Below are positions 1 through 5,535 of a stretch of DNA of 6,514 nucleotides, piece after piece (the stretch's first letter is position 1; every line of letters begins with the position of its first letter). The stretch covers positions 1 through 6,514 of the forward strand of contig JAFGDI010000354.1 of assembly GCA_016932145.1 (NCBI GenBank). Direction: 5' to 3'. The translations under genes and the position numbers were made by a program. The notes beneath the pieces are model-generated. The model did not search any database and had not been told where the DNA came from. It saw only the letters and a program-made list of their open reading frames with translations. The stretch comes from Sedimentisphaerales bacterium (GTDB lineage Bacteria > Planctomycetota > Phycisphaerae > Sedimentisphaerales > SM23-30).

Positions 1-2
1 AG

Positions 3-126
3 AAATAAGCTCAGGTTTCGCCTTCGGCGAGGCTTATTTAAGCAGGCTTTGCCTGCAATATAAATCAGACAGCTTCGAGTGGAGCGAGAATCATGAGCCC
101 CGAAGCGAGTTCGGGAAACTCCTAAG
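3..126. repeat. Dispersed palindromic repeat, copy A (left end)
   Basis: Non-coding block of short hairpins. The first is an 8-bp outer stem (3-10 with 32-39) enclosing an inner stem TCGCC-TTC-GGCGA (18-30). The second is GCAGGC-TTT-GCCTGC (42-56). Bases 13-41 match 2078-2106 of copy B at 27 of 29 positions, and bases 92-116 match 2116-2140 at 21 of 25, in the same order. The copy may extend beyond the window. Bases 127-248 hold one more small palindrome (CGTGC-TTC-GCACG, 166-178) and no convincing gene, so the whole 1-303 stretch appears non-coding. Confidence 0.6.
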
Positions 127-248
127 GCTTGCTGCGCTTGCGGTGCTATCTTAGCTGTCGCCACGCGTGCTTCGCACGAGAGCGGGTGAACAGTGGATCA
201 GTTGAGCAGGAGATAAGAAAAAGACAGGGGCAACTGTTACTTTGGGTT

Positions 249-303
249 GCTATTGCCAGGTGAAACTGACAATAGCATTAAATCTCAAGCAAGGATGCTT
301 GAG
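249..303 (-). terminator. Two tandem hairpins after the transferase gene
   Basis: Read on the minus strand, the stop codon of the transferase gene is followed at once by a perfect 8-bp stem with a four-base loop (303-296 with 291-284). About seven bases later comes a 7-bp stem, GCTATTG/CAATAGC (276-270 with 255-249). They sit where an operon-end terminator should be, but neither is followed by a real T-run, so intrinsic termination is uncertain. They could instead stabilise the 3' end or work with Rho. Confidence 0.4.
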
Positions 304-1437
304 TTACCTTGTTTCGCGTGAGCGTAGTGACTTTATCTGGGTGAATTCCAGGATGGCGATGAGTATCAGGGTCATGATCGTCTGGGCGACGATGAGTATC
401 AGTCCGATGGTATTGACCTGGGGTATGATGATAGCACCTATGCCGGTGAGAGCGGTAGCCAGCCAGATAGTGAGTACGGCGGCGCGTGGTGTCAGTCCGC
501 GGTCAGTAAGCCGGTGCGAGAAATGCTGCTTATCGCCGACAAACGGGCTGCGTCCTTGCAGCAGGCGGATAATTACTACGCTGATAAAGTCGTAAAGTGG
601 TACCGCCAGAATGAGCAGGGGCATGGCAGCGGCATGAGCTGGAGTGCCGGTGTCGCCCTGATAGTAGGTTGTCTTGATCGAGGCTGTGGCCATGAACATG
701 CCGATCAGTAGCGAGCCGGCATCACCCATAAATATTGAGGCCGGATTGAAATTGAAAAAGAGAAAGCCCAGCAGTGCCCCGGCGATGAGTGCCAGGAAGC
801 ATGCCAGATAAATCTGTCCGGAACTAAGGGCTGCGGTCATGATTAACAGGGAGCAGATCAGAGCGATACCGGCGGAGAGTCCGTCCATATTATCTAAGAA
901 ATTAAAGGCATTAACGATTATTACGATCCAGAGGGTTGAAAGCAAGACCCGCAGGGGATAACTGGCAATGAAAAAGTCCAGGCAGACGCCGCCCATTGTA
1001 GCCAGGAGCAAAGCCGAGCCAAGCTGTATTATCAGTTTGGGGTATGGTCCCAGAGCCTTGCGGTCATCAATTATGCCGGTGATGTGCAGGAGAGCGGCAA
1101 CGGCCAAAAAGGTCAGATATTCAATGCCGTTAGCCTTGAACAGGGCCAGGGCCGTATCAGTTTGCGGAAAGAAGTGGCGGGCTATTTGGGCCAGCGGCTG
1201 GCAGTATGCCGCCAGAGCGGCCAGGGCCAGAGGGGCAATTATGGTAATGAACAGGGCGAGTCCGCCGCCCAGGGCGATGGGTCGCTGATGTATCTTGCGT
1301 TCGCCGGGAGAATCGGTAAAGTTGAGGCGGATGGCCAGTTTGCGGACAAGGGCCGTGAGGATAGAGCCGGCACAAAGGGCATAAATGCCAGCAGTTAAGA
1401 TCAGGGCCAGATCAGTTGCGTTGATTTTGGTGAACAT
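304..1437 (-). CDS. WecA/TagO-type polyprenyl-phosphate N-acetylhexosamine-1-phosphate transferase
   Basis: Integral membrane enzyme of the MraY/WecA/TagO family (glycosyltransferase 4). The family moves a sugar-1-phosphate, usually GlcNAc-1-P from UDP-GlcNAc, onto undecaprenyl phosphate at the inner face of the membrane to start a surface glycan. The 377-residue protein keeps the family motifs in order: DSPGERKIH (42-50) then GGG; GIIDDRKALG with Asp124-Asp125; NAFNFLDNMDGLSAG (176-190); FNFNPASIFMGDAGS (228-242); and a late cytoplasmic loop GDKQHFSHRL with His305 and His308. About ten or eleven hydrophobic segments fit the fold, and the length is normal. The ATG at 1437 has AGGA 12 bases upstream, overlapping the stop of the DUF4416 gene, so the two are very likely cotranscribed. 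The exact sugar and glycan cannot be read from sequence, so no symbol is given. MraY itself is less likely because the HFSH loop and the lack of cell-wall cluster neighbours suggest the WecA/TagO branch. Confidence 0.93.
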   Translation of the reverse strand: MFTKINATDLALILTAGIYALCAGSILTALVRKLAIRLNFTDSPGERKIHQRPIALGGGLALFITIIAPLALAALAAYCQPLAQIARHFFPQTDTALALFKANGIEYLTFLAVAALLHITGIIDDRKALGPYPKLIIQLGSALLLATMGGVCLDFFIASYPLRVLLSTLWIVIIVNAFNFLDNMDGLSAGIALICSLLIMTAALSSGQIYLACFLALIAGALLGFLFFNFNPASIFMGDAGSLLIGMFMATASIKTTYYQGDTGTPAHAAAMPLLILAVPLYDFISVVIIRLLQGRSPFVGDKQHFSHRLTDRGLTPRAAVLTIWLATALTGIGAIIIPQVNTIGLILIVAQTIMTLILIAILEFTQIKSLRSRETR

Positions 1438-1451
1438 AGATGTATTTTGTC

Positions 1452-2015
1452 CTACTTATGGAGATTAACTTCAACCCGGGCTTCAATGAATTTGTCACGA
1501 GCGGCATTGAGGAAGTCAAAGTATGCCCCGCTGGCGAAATCGGGATAAGTGTAAGGCCAGCTATGCCATTTATCATCGCAATAATGTAGTGTGGCTTCGG
1601 CATACATATTATCACCGATATAGAGCCGGTGGGAATAGTCCTTGGTAGTTACCAGTACCAGCTTACTGCTGTTGAGATAACCTGGGTCGAGATTTATGGC
1701 TCGTTTGACACCCAGTGCCAGTCCGTCGGGGCTCTGGTCGATCATCATCTCGAGTGCATTGCTCTCATGCTTGATGCGGGCTATGTCAGGGGGCATGATA
1801 AGGTTACTGAAGGAGACGAATTTTCTGAGCAGTCCCTCGCCCATCGCCTTATTATAATAGCGGGTAAAGGTAAAGGGTATTATCTCACTGCTACAATCTA
1901 TGGGACCCCATAGCTTTACCATTTGAGCCTGGGCCTGGTCAAAGAGTCTGGAATCGGTACTGAGCATACCGACCATTAACTTAACCTGCCGGGGCGGATA
2001 TAATTTTTGAGCCAT
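1452..2015 (-). CDS. DUF4416 family protein
   Basis: A 187-residue soluble protein matching, from memory of the family, DUF4416, which has no assigned biochemical role. Recognisable blocks are PPRQVKLMVGML (7-18), WGPID (36-40), FTRYY (50-54), the NLDPGYL block (108-114), TTKDYSHRLYIGDNMYAE (123-140) and WPYTYPDF (153-160). The conserved acidic, His and Lys residues in the central blocks hint at a ligand- or metal-binding site, but that is inference. No signal peptide or membrane segment is visible, so it is probably cytoplasmic. The start at 2015 gives the N-terminus expected for the family; the upstream AAGG lies 13 bases away, a weak and rather distant ribosome site. It is the first gene of a two-gene unit with the downstream sugar-1-phosphate transferase, separated by 14 bases. 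Confidence 0.88.
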   Translation of the reverse strand: MAQKLYPPRQVKLMVGMLSTDSRLFDQAQAQMVKLWGPIDCSSEIIPFTFTRYYNKAMGEGLLRKFVSFSNLIMPPDIARIKHESNALEMMIDQSPDGLALGVKRAINLDPGYLNSSKLVLVTTKDYSHRLYIGDNMYAEATLHYCDDKWHSWPYTYPDFASGAYFDFLNAARDKFIEARVEVNLHK

Positions 2016-2035
2016 AATATTGAGTTTGCCTTTTA

Positions 2036-2174
2036 TAGGTAATAAGTAAAAAGTAACAAGTAAAAAGTAACAAGTTGAGGTTTCGCCTTTGGCGAGGCTG
2101 ATTTAAAGTGAGAGGCATGAGTGCCGATGAGAGTTCGGGATTTCGGAGTCTTTCAACTTGTTTCCTGTTACTTG
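2036..2174. repeat. Dispersed repeat, copy B, with terminal inverted repeats
   Basis: A self-contained element of about 118-139 bases. Its ends are an imperfect inverted repeat, 2057-2078 against 2153-2174, matching at 19 of 22 positions with AACAAGTTGA as the inner core. The left flank carries a perfect 14-base tandem duplication (AAGTAAAAAGTAAC at 2044-2057 and 2058-2071), preceded by TAGGTAATAAG (2036-2046), which recurs inverted in copy C (6391-6401). The interior shares two blocks with copy A. No ORF is present. The layout resembles a small non-autonomous (MITE- or REP-like) element, but no target-site duplication is evident. It would be transcribed as the leader of the DUF4416 operon. 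Confidence 0.7.
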
Positions 2175-2209
2175 CTAAAAAACAATGTAGTTTGCAGTTA
2201 ACTTTGGTA

Positions 2210-2237
2210 TATATATAAATGCTGTGAACAGTTGCAA
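2210..2237 (-). promoter_or_regulatory. Probable sigma70-type promoter of the DUF4416/transferase operon
   Basis: On the minus strand, TTGCAA (2237-2232) is followed after 16 bases by TATATA (2215-2210). It lies two bases beyond the T-run of the terminator of the upstream gene and about 195 bases before the DUF4416 start, so the leader would include repeat copy B. The -10 falls in a TA run, so its exact register is uncertain. Confidence 0.45.
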
Positions 2238-2238
2238 T

Positions 2239-2276
2239 AAAAAAAGGCGCAGAAGTCATTTGCCTCCTGCGCCTTT
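2239..2276 (-). terminator. Intrinsic terminator of the BRCT coiled-coil gene
   Basis: On the minus strand a perfect 10-bp stem, AAAGGCGCAG (2276-2267) with CTGCGCCTTT (2252-2243), encloses a 14-base loop and runs straight into seven T residues (2245-2239). It begins about 20 bases after the stop codon at 2298. On the plus strand no T-run follows, so it is one-directional. Confidence 0.9.
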
Positions 2277-2297
2277 ATGCTCTGATAAGAGAGGCTA

Positions 2298-3674
2298 TCA
2301 GTTGATAACCTGTTTTTTGCTATAGCCGATAAAGCGGAAGAAACGCTGGGTATTGAATGAAGGCACACCCAGTCTGAGGGCTTCATCGAGAGCCTTATTG
2401 TAGTTTTCAGCTCTGTCATCGGCAGGTTCATTGCCATAAACGATGAAGTCGGTATCGACGCTGACGAAGTTTTGCACCTTACCGCCCCAGCCAGTAATGA
2501 GGGTTTCAATGCGGTTAGCGCCATCGATATCAAGTTCGCCGTCCATATTGAAATCGAAGTCGCCGACGAGGCAGAAAACGAACTCGCGGTTAGCGTCCCA
2601 GATCAAATTGGCGATTATGTCGCCTTTAATAACCGGGTTGCCTTGCGGATTGTCAACGATACGGCAACGAGAGATACTGTCTAATATTTCTACGACCTCA
2701 ATAGTGGCTTTGCCCATACCAGAAGAAGGTACGGTTTTGTCCAGTCCATCATAAACACTGAATGTCAGTCCGCGGTATATTTTATCATTGGCACAGAGAT
2801 TGATATAAACCATTTGTTCGCGAGCATCAACAGATATAATCGTGCCATCTGCATCGAGAGCTTCGACTTCCTGAGTTGGCTTCTGACGGGTATCTCTGAG
2901 GAATTTTTCCATCTGAGCGGTTTTTTCGCGGAGGAGAGCGGCTTCCTGAAGTTCGGCATCAAGCTGCTTGCGATATTCCTGGGTATTGCTGACGATGAGG
3001 TCTTTTTCTTTCTGAATGCTGGTTATGTGGCTTTCAAAGCGGCCGCGGATATCGTCGATATTATCATTGGTCTGATTTTTCATATTGGCAACGGACATCC
3101 CCAGGCTGTCGATCTCAGCTTGCAACAGAGCGATCTGCTCTTCGTTCTTTTGGAGGGACAACTGGTCAGAAGCAAGCTGAGCGGCAACCTGATCCTGATA
3201 AGAGGTGAACTCAGAGGCCATTTCGTTGAGTAAAGCCACTAATGCCTCGGCGGCACCTGCCAGACCTGCTGCTTTGGCGGCTTCGATTTCGAGTCCCTGA
3301 ACTTCGGCTATTTTGGTCCAGAGTGTTTCGAGTCGGGCATAAGCAGTTGACTTGGCAGTGGCCATGCTGTAATTAACAGCATCGGCACCGACAATCGACT
3401 CGCTGAAGAAATTAATAACGGCATCGAGCTTATCGAAGGTGCTGCCATTATCGAGACCTGCACTTTCGGCTAATTGTTCTACCGCCGTAATCTGAGTGCT
3501 GTTGCCCATTCTATCGAGCTTCGCAGAGGCATCACTGGCCCTGCGGTTGGCAGTTTCCAGATTGACATAGAAGATGATAGCGAATGTAGCTGAGATCAAA
3601 AACAGGACAATGAAAATGATCATAACGATCACTGAGGTGTTGCCGCTGTCGGAGCCGCCCTTCGGTGCTGCCAT
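2298..3674 (-). CDS. Membrane-anchored coiled-coil protein with barrel-like and C-terminal BRCT-like domains
   Basis: No named family is recognised for the whole 458-residue protein. A short polar N-terminus is followed by one hydrophobic segment (about 14-37) with no cleavage site, so it is probably an anchor. Residues about 40-160 are largely helical and Ala-rich, and about 160-265 are heptad-like coiled coil. Residues about 270-360 look like a small beta-barrel (VDAREQMVYINL, then RGLTFSVYDG, VVEILDSISRCRIVD and IKGDII) and resemble the C-terminal domain of the divergent neighbour at 4112. Residues about 364-451 look like a BRCT domain: a hydrophobic strand, Gly-Gly in GWGGKVQ (395-401), VSVDTDFIVYG (404-414), then KALDEALRLGVPSF and a final aromatic helix, as in DNA ligase-type BRCT. 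An acidic DFNMDGELDID insert lies at 374-384. AGGAGA stands 8 bases before the ATG, and promoter and terminator are both visible, so it is monocistronic. A structural envelope role is plausible but unproven. Confidence 0.9.
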   Translation of the reverse strand: MAAPKGGSDSGNTSVIVMIIFIVLFLISATFAIIFYVNLETANRRASDASAKLDRMGNSTQITAVEQLAESAGLDNGSTFDKLDAVINFFSESIVGADAVNYSMATAKSTAYARLETLWTKIAEVQGLEIEAAKAAGLAGAAEALVALLNEMASEFTSYQDQVAAQLASDQLSLQKNEEQIALLQAEIDSLGMSVANMKNQTNDNIDDIRGRFESHITSIQKEKDLIVSNTQEYRKQLDAELQEAALLREKTAQMEKFLRDTRQKPTQEVEALDADGTIISVDAREQMVYINLCANDKIYRGLTFSVYDGLDKTVPSSGMGKATIEVVEILDSISRCRIVDNPQGNPVIKGDIIANLIWDANREFVFCLVGDFDFNMDGELDIDGANRIETLITGWGGKVQNFVSVDTDFIVYGNEPADDRAENYNKALDEALRLGVPSFNTQRFFRFIGYSKKQVIN

Positions 3675-3779
3675 AACTTATTTCTCCTAAATACTTTAAG
3701 GTGTGAAATACTGGTTGGTTTTAATCATCTGATACTCCAGAGTTTTATTGCAAAACCCCAGTGTTAAAGACAAGGAAGT

Positions 3780-3808
3780 AATATATCCAAAAAAATAAAG
3801 CAGGTCAA
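3780..3808 (-). promoter_or_regulatory. Sigma70-type promoter of the BRCT coiled-coil gene
   Basis: On the minus strand, TTGACC (3808-3803), a 17-base spacer containing a run of seven T, and TATATT (3785-3780). Transcription would begin near 3773 and leave a leader of about 100 bases before the AGGAGA ribosome site and the ATG at 3674. Motif quality and spacing are both good. Confidence 0.7.
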
Positions 3809-3897
3809 GAACAATTCATATATATAAGTAGTTTGGGGATAATATTGGGCCTGCCAAAACTGGCTGGTGTATTTATGTTGTTTATTTGATTAATTTC

Positions 3898-3925
3898 TTG
3901 ACTGGATATTCATATATTCTATAAT
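3898..3925 (+). promoter_or_regulatory. Strong sigma70-type promoter for the coiled-coil gene at 4112
   Basis: TTGACT (3898-3903), a 16-base spacer and a perfect TATAAT (3920-3925). Transcription should begin near 3932. It diverges from the minus-strand promoter at 3780-3808, with about 90 bases between the two -35 boxes. That room could hold a shared regulator site; GCCA-AAAC-TGGC near 3853-3864 is the only palindrome noticed there. Confidence 0.78.
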
Positions 3926-3931
3926 AAACCC

Positions 3932-4111
3932 GGTTCAGGTTGGCTCTAAGCCATTCTGACGGTATCTTACCGTGATATGTTTATGTAATTACGCATCACG
4001 CCCCGGTATGCATAAAGCTGTGAATTGTATGAGTTAAAGCAAGGCTCAATATTTGCGGCTCACACCTGGAATTAAATTTAACGCTGGCTTAACTGCTTTA
4101 GGAGTAATAAA
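3932..4111 (+). other. Long structured 5' leader, non-coding
   Basis: About 180 bases separate the likely transcription start from the TTG start codon, with no credible ORF inside. Two tight hairpins follow each other at its 5' end: TGGCT-CTA-AGCCA (3941-3953) and ACGGTA-TCT-TACCGT (3959-3973). Further on, TAAAGCA (4035-4041) is complementary to TGCTTTA (4094-4100), which touches the ribosome site. I do not recognise any known riboswitch. Structure-based control of translation is inference only. Confidence 0.4.
4100..4104 (+). promoter_or_regulatory. Ribosome binding site fixing a TTG start
   Basis: AGGAG lies 7 bases before TTG at 4112. The reading frame from this TTG puts a few polar residues before a hydrophobic segment, as expected for a signal anchor, and no ATG lies nearby in frame. 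This supports TTG as the true start. Confidence 0.8.
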
Positions 4112-4981
4112 TTGAGTACAATAACAAAAGTATTTGCACTGTTCGTATCTCTATTGTCTATATTTCTTTGCGGCGTGGTGGTAACCTTTATGGGTAAGGC
4201 CGAGAATTATAAACAGCGTTATGAAGAGCAGAAGATCCTGGCCGATGCCGCGCAGGTAGTTGCTTATGCAGCGGAAGACCGATTGAGCAAGACGGTTACC
4301 AATTATGGTAAGGCAGCAGAGCTTAACAGCGAAAGGCTCAGAGACATTCGCGATAACTATAATATTATCAGTGCTGAGCTGGCTCAGGCGCAGCAGGAAA
4401 AGATAATGGAATCAGGCAAGGCTGATACTGCTATAAAGCTGGTATCGTCAATGCGTGATACTATAGCGAGTATGCAGAGTGCGCAGGAAGACCTGTGGAG
4501 CAGTTTTGATGAGAATCGTGCTAATATGCTGCGGGCACAAACCCAGGTTACAGAGCTGACTCGTCAGTTGAATAATGAGCTGGCCAAGAGCAGTCAGTTA
4601 GAGGATACAAATCGTCGTCGTGCTGAGCAGATTTCTGGATTGGAAGAGCAGATATCAAAGTTGAATCAGCAGTTAGACAGATATAATCTGGCCCAGAAGG
4701 ACTTTGACAGTGATGTAGCGGTGGTTAAGACAGCCCCCAGTATGGCAGGCGTACCGATCATAGGCGAGGTAATGGAGCTGGATAATGAAAATCGTGTGGC
4801 CATTTCTGTTGGCTCAGCTTCAGGGGTACGCGAGAACATGAGATTCTGGGTAGTTCGTGGCGATAAGTTTCTGGGCAATCTGGACATAATTTATGTTGAA
4901 GCTGATGGTGCAGTAGGTCGTCTGAGTAATAGTCAGGGAGTTATCGTAGAAGGCGATATGGTAACGACGGACTTTAACTGA
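4112..4981 (+). CDS. Membrane-anchored coiled-coil protein with C-terminal barrel-like domain
   Basis: No named family is recognised. The 289-residue protein starts at a TTG supported by AGGAG. It has one N-terminal hydrophobic segment (about 6-27), probably an uncleaved anchor, followed by a long Gln/Glu/Ala-rich coiled coil (about 30-195, strongest at 140-195). The C-terminal domain (about 213-287) looks like a small beta-barrel: IGEVMELDNENRVAISVG, then GVRENMRFWVVRG, then VGRLSNSQGVIVEGDMV. This domain resembles residues 270-360 of the divergently transcribed protein and, more loosely, barrels such as those of FlgT or MreC. The order membrane anchor, coiled coil, barrel is also that of MreC, but the overall sequence is not MreC. 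The gene is probably first in a plus-strand unit with the 53-residue membrane protein, 87 bases downstream. The role is unknown; an envelope scaffold is a reasonable guess. Confidence 0.88.
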   Translation: MSTITKVFALFVSLLSIFLCGVVVTFMGKAENYKQRYEEQKILADAAQVVAYAAEDRLSKTVTNYGKAAELNSERLRDIRDNYNIISAELAQAQQEKIMESGKADTAIKLVSSMRDTIASMQSAQEDLWSSFDENRANMLRAQTQVTELTRQLNNELAKSSQLEDTNRRRAEQISGLEEQISKLNQQLDRYNLAQKDFDSDVAVVKTAPSMAGVPIIGEVMELDNENRVAISVGSASGVRENMRFWVVRGDKFLGNLDIIYVEADGAVGRLSNSQGVIVEGDMVTTDFN

Positions 4982-5016
4982 GTTATTCAGGGTTTGTAAG
5001 ATAGAGTTATTCTCAA

Positions 5017-5039
5017 TCAGGAATATATAGGTTTCCTGA
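5017..5039 (+). other. Small hairpin in the spacer before the small membrane protein gene
   Basis: TCAGGAA (5017-5023) pairs with TTCCTGA (5033-5039) around a nine-base AT-rich loop. No T-run follows, so it is unlikely to be a terminator; it may be an mRNA processing or stability element, or chance. Confidence 0.3.
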
Positions 5040-5068
5040 GATGACAATAAGAGATAGGAATAAGAAAA

Positions 5069-5230
5069 ATGGCAAAAGCCGAGATAGCGAAGAAAAAACC
5101 CCAGGGTAGTGCCGTCGGTGCAGACAATGATATTTATACTGCATTATTAGGTCTGTCTTTTCTGGCAATGGCCGGGACCTCAGTATGGGTTTGTATTAAG
5201 AGTATGGCCTATTTTGGTCAGATATTCTGA
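5069..5230 (+). CDS. Small single-pass membrane protein, 53 residues
   Basis: The frame starts MAKAEIAKKKPQG and ends at TGA (5228-5230). The first 20 residues are polar and Lys-rich; residues about 23-44 (TALLGLSFLAMAGTSVWVC) form one hydrophobic segment, followed by IKSMAYFGQIF. By the positive-inside rule the N-terminus should be cytoplasmic. AGGA stands 9 bases before the ATG. The gene lies between the coiled-coil gene and an intrinsic terminator at 5262-5295, so cotranscription with the coiled-coil gene is likely. I do not recognise a family. The ribosome site, clear membrane topology and downstream terminator support it as real; a partner or small subunit of the adjacent membrane-anchored protein is possible but is inference. 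Confidence 0.72.
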   Translation: MAKAEIAKKKPQGSAVGADNDIYTALLGLSFLAMAGTSVWVCIKSMAYFGQIF

Positions 5231-5261
5231 GGTCTTTTGATTTTTAAGATTGAAACAAACG

Positions 5262-5295
5262 GCCGTTAGAGTTTTTCTGGCGGCAGTTTTTATTT
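5262..5295 (+). terminator. Intrinsic terminator after the small membrane protein gene
   Basis: GCCGTTAGA (5262-5270) pairs with TCTGGCGGC (5276-5284) over nine positions including two G-T pairs, with a five-base loop. Two bases later a T-rich tail follows (5287-5295, TTTTTATTT). It lies 31 bases after the stop at 5230 and 46 bases before the Hc1-like gene. Confidence 0.7.
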
Positions 5296-5340
5296 AAATG
5301 ATAATAGAGTAATAAAGTTTGTGAACGGAAAGGAACTTTT

Positions 5341-5511
5341 ATGATAGAATATGATATGCTCAAAAAGATGGTAGCAGAAGTTGAGGAAGATGTAATTAAG
5401 GCTGAGGGCGGTAATAAAGCTGCCGGTACTCGTGTGCGTAAGAGCATGCAGGATATCAAGGCCCAGGCTCAGGAAGTCAGAGTTAAAGTGCTTGAGACTC
5501 GCGAGCAGTAA
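5341..5511 (+). CDS. Histone H1-like Hc1-type small protein
   Basis: A 56-residue, largely helical protein. Its core, KAEGGNKAAGTRVRK (20-34), followed by MQDIKAQAQEVRVKVLE, matches the conserved N-terminal part of Hc1, the chlamydial histone H1-like nucleoid protein; similar short forms are usual in Planctomycetes and Verrucomicrobia. Unlike chlamydial Hc1, which is about twice as long, it has no Lys-rich C-terminal tail. By count it holds 11 basic and 11 acidic residues, so net charge is about zero. DNA binding is therefore inferred from family membership, not evident from charge. GGAAAGGA (5327-5334) precedes the ATG at a good distance. Intrinsic terminators bracket the gene at 5262-5295 and 5536-5575; no clear promoter was found in the 45 bases between the first terminator and the start, so readthrough may supply it. 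Confidence 0.85.
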   Translation: MIEYDMLKKMVAEVEEDVIKAEGGNKAAGTRVRKSMQDIKAQAQEVRVKVLETREQ

Positions 5512-5535
5512 TTAACGGAATTAAGTTGATGAATA

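Noticed and set aside
242..711. Plus-strand frames over the 3' end of the transferase gene
   Set aside because: They are mirror frames of the hydrophobic 3' part of the transferase; no ribosome site or known motif was seen.
968..1398. Plus-strand frames of about 105 codons
   Set aside because: They overlap the transferase gene antisense. The translations are Arg/Ala/Gly-rich with no family resemblance, while the minus frame holds all the WecA/TagO motifs.
2044..2071. CRISPR array
   Set aside because: The 14-base units are directly adjacent with no spacers and no cas gene lies nearby; this is a simple tandem duplication.
1981..2533. Minus-strand frames of 92 and 111 codons around the repeat and the end of the BRCT gene
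   Set aside because: They run through the repeat and the terminator or out of frame within the BRCT gene, with low-complexity translations.
2520..2560. Dockerin domain in the coiled-coil protein
   Set aside because: Only one imperfect DxNxDG loop is present, without the second repeat or the position-12 acidic residue; the surrounding sequence fits BRCT better.
2814..3233. 139-codon open frame on the plus strand
   Set aside because: It lies wholly antisense within the coiled-coil gene, whose minus-strand frame has a good ribosome site, promoter, terminator and clear domain structure. The antisense frame has no recognisable domain.
3932..4111. Cyclic-di-GMP (GEMM) or other known riboswitch in the leader
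   Set aside because: The conserved GEMM segments are not present, and the hairpins do not match any class I can recall.
4112..4981. Annotation as MreC
   Set aside because: The domain order is similar, but characteristic MreC sequence and mreB/mreD neighbours are missing; similarity is only architectural.
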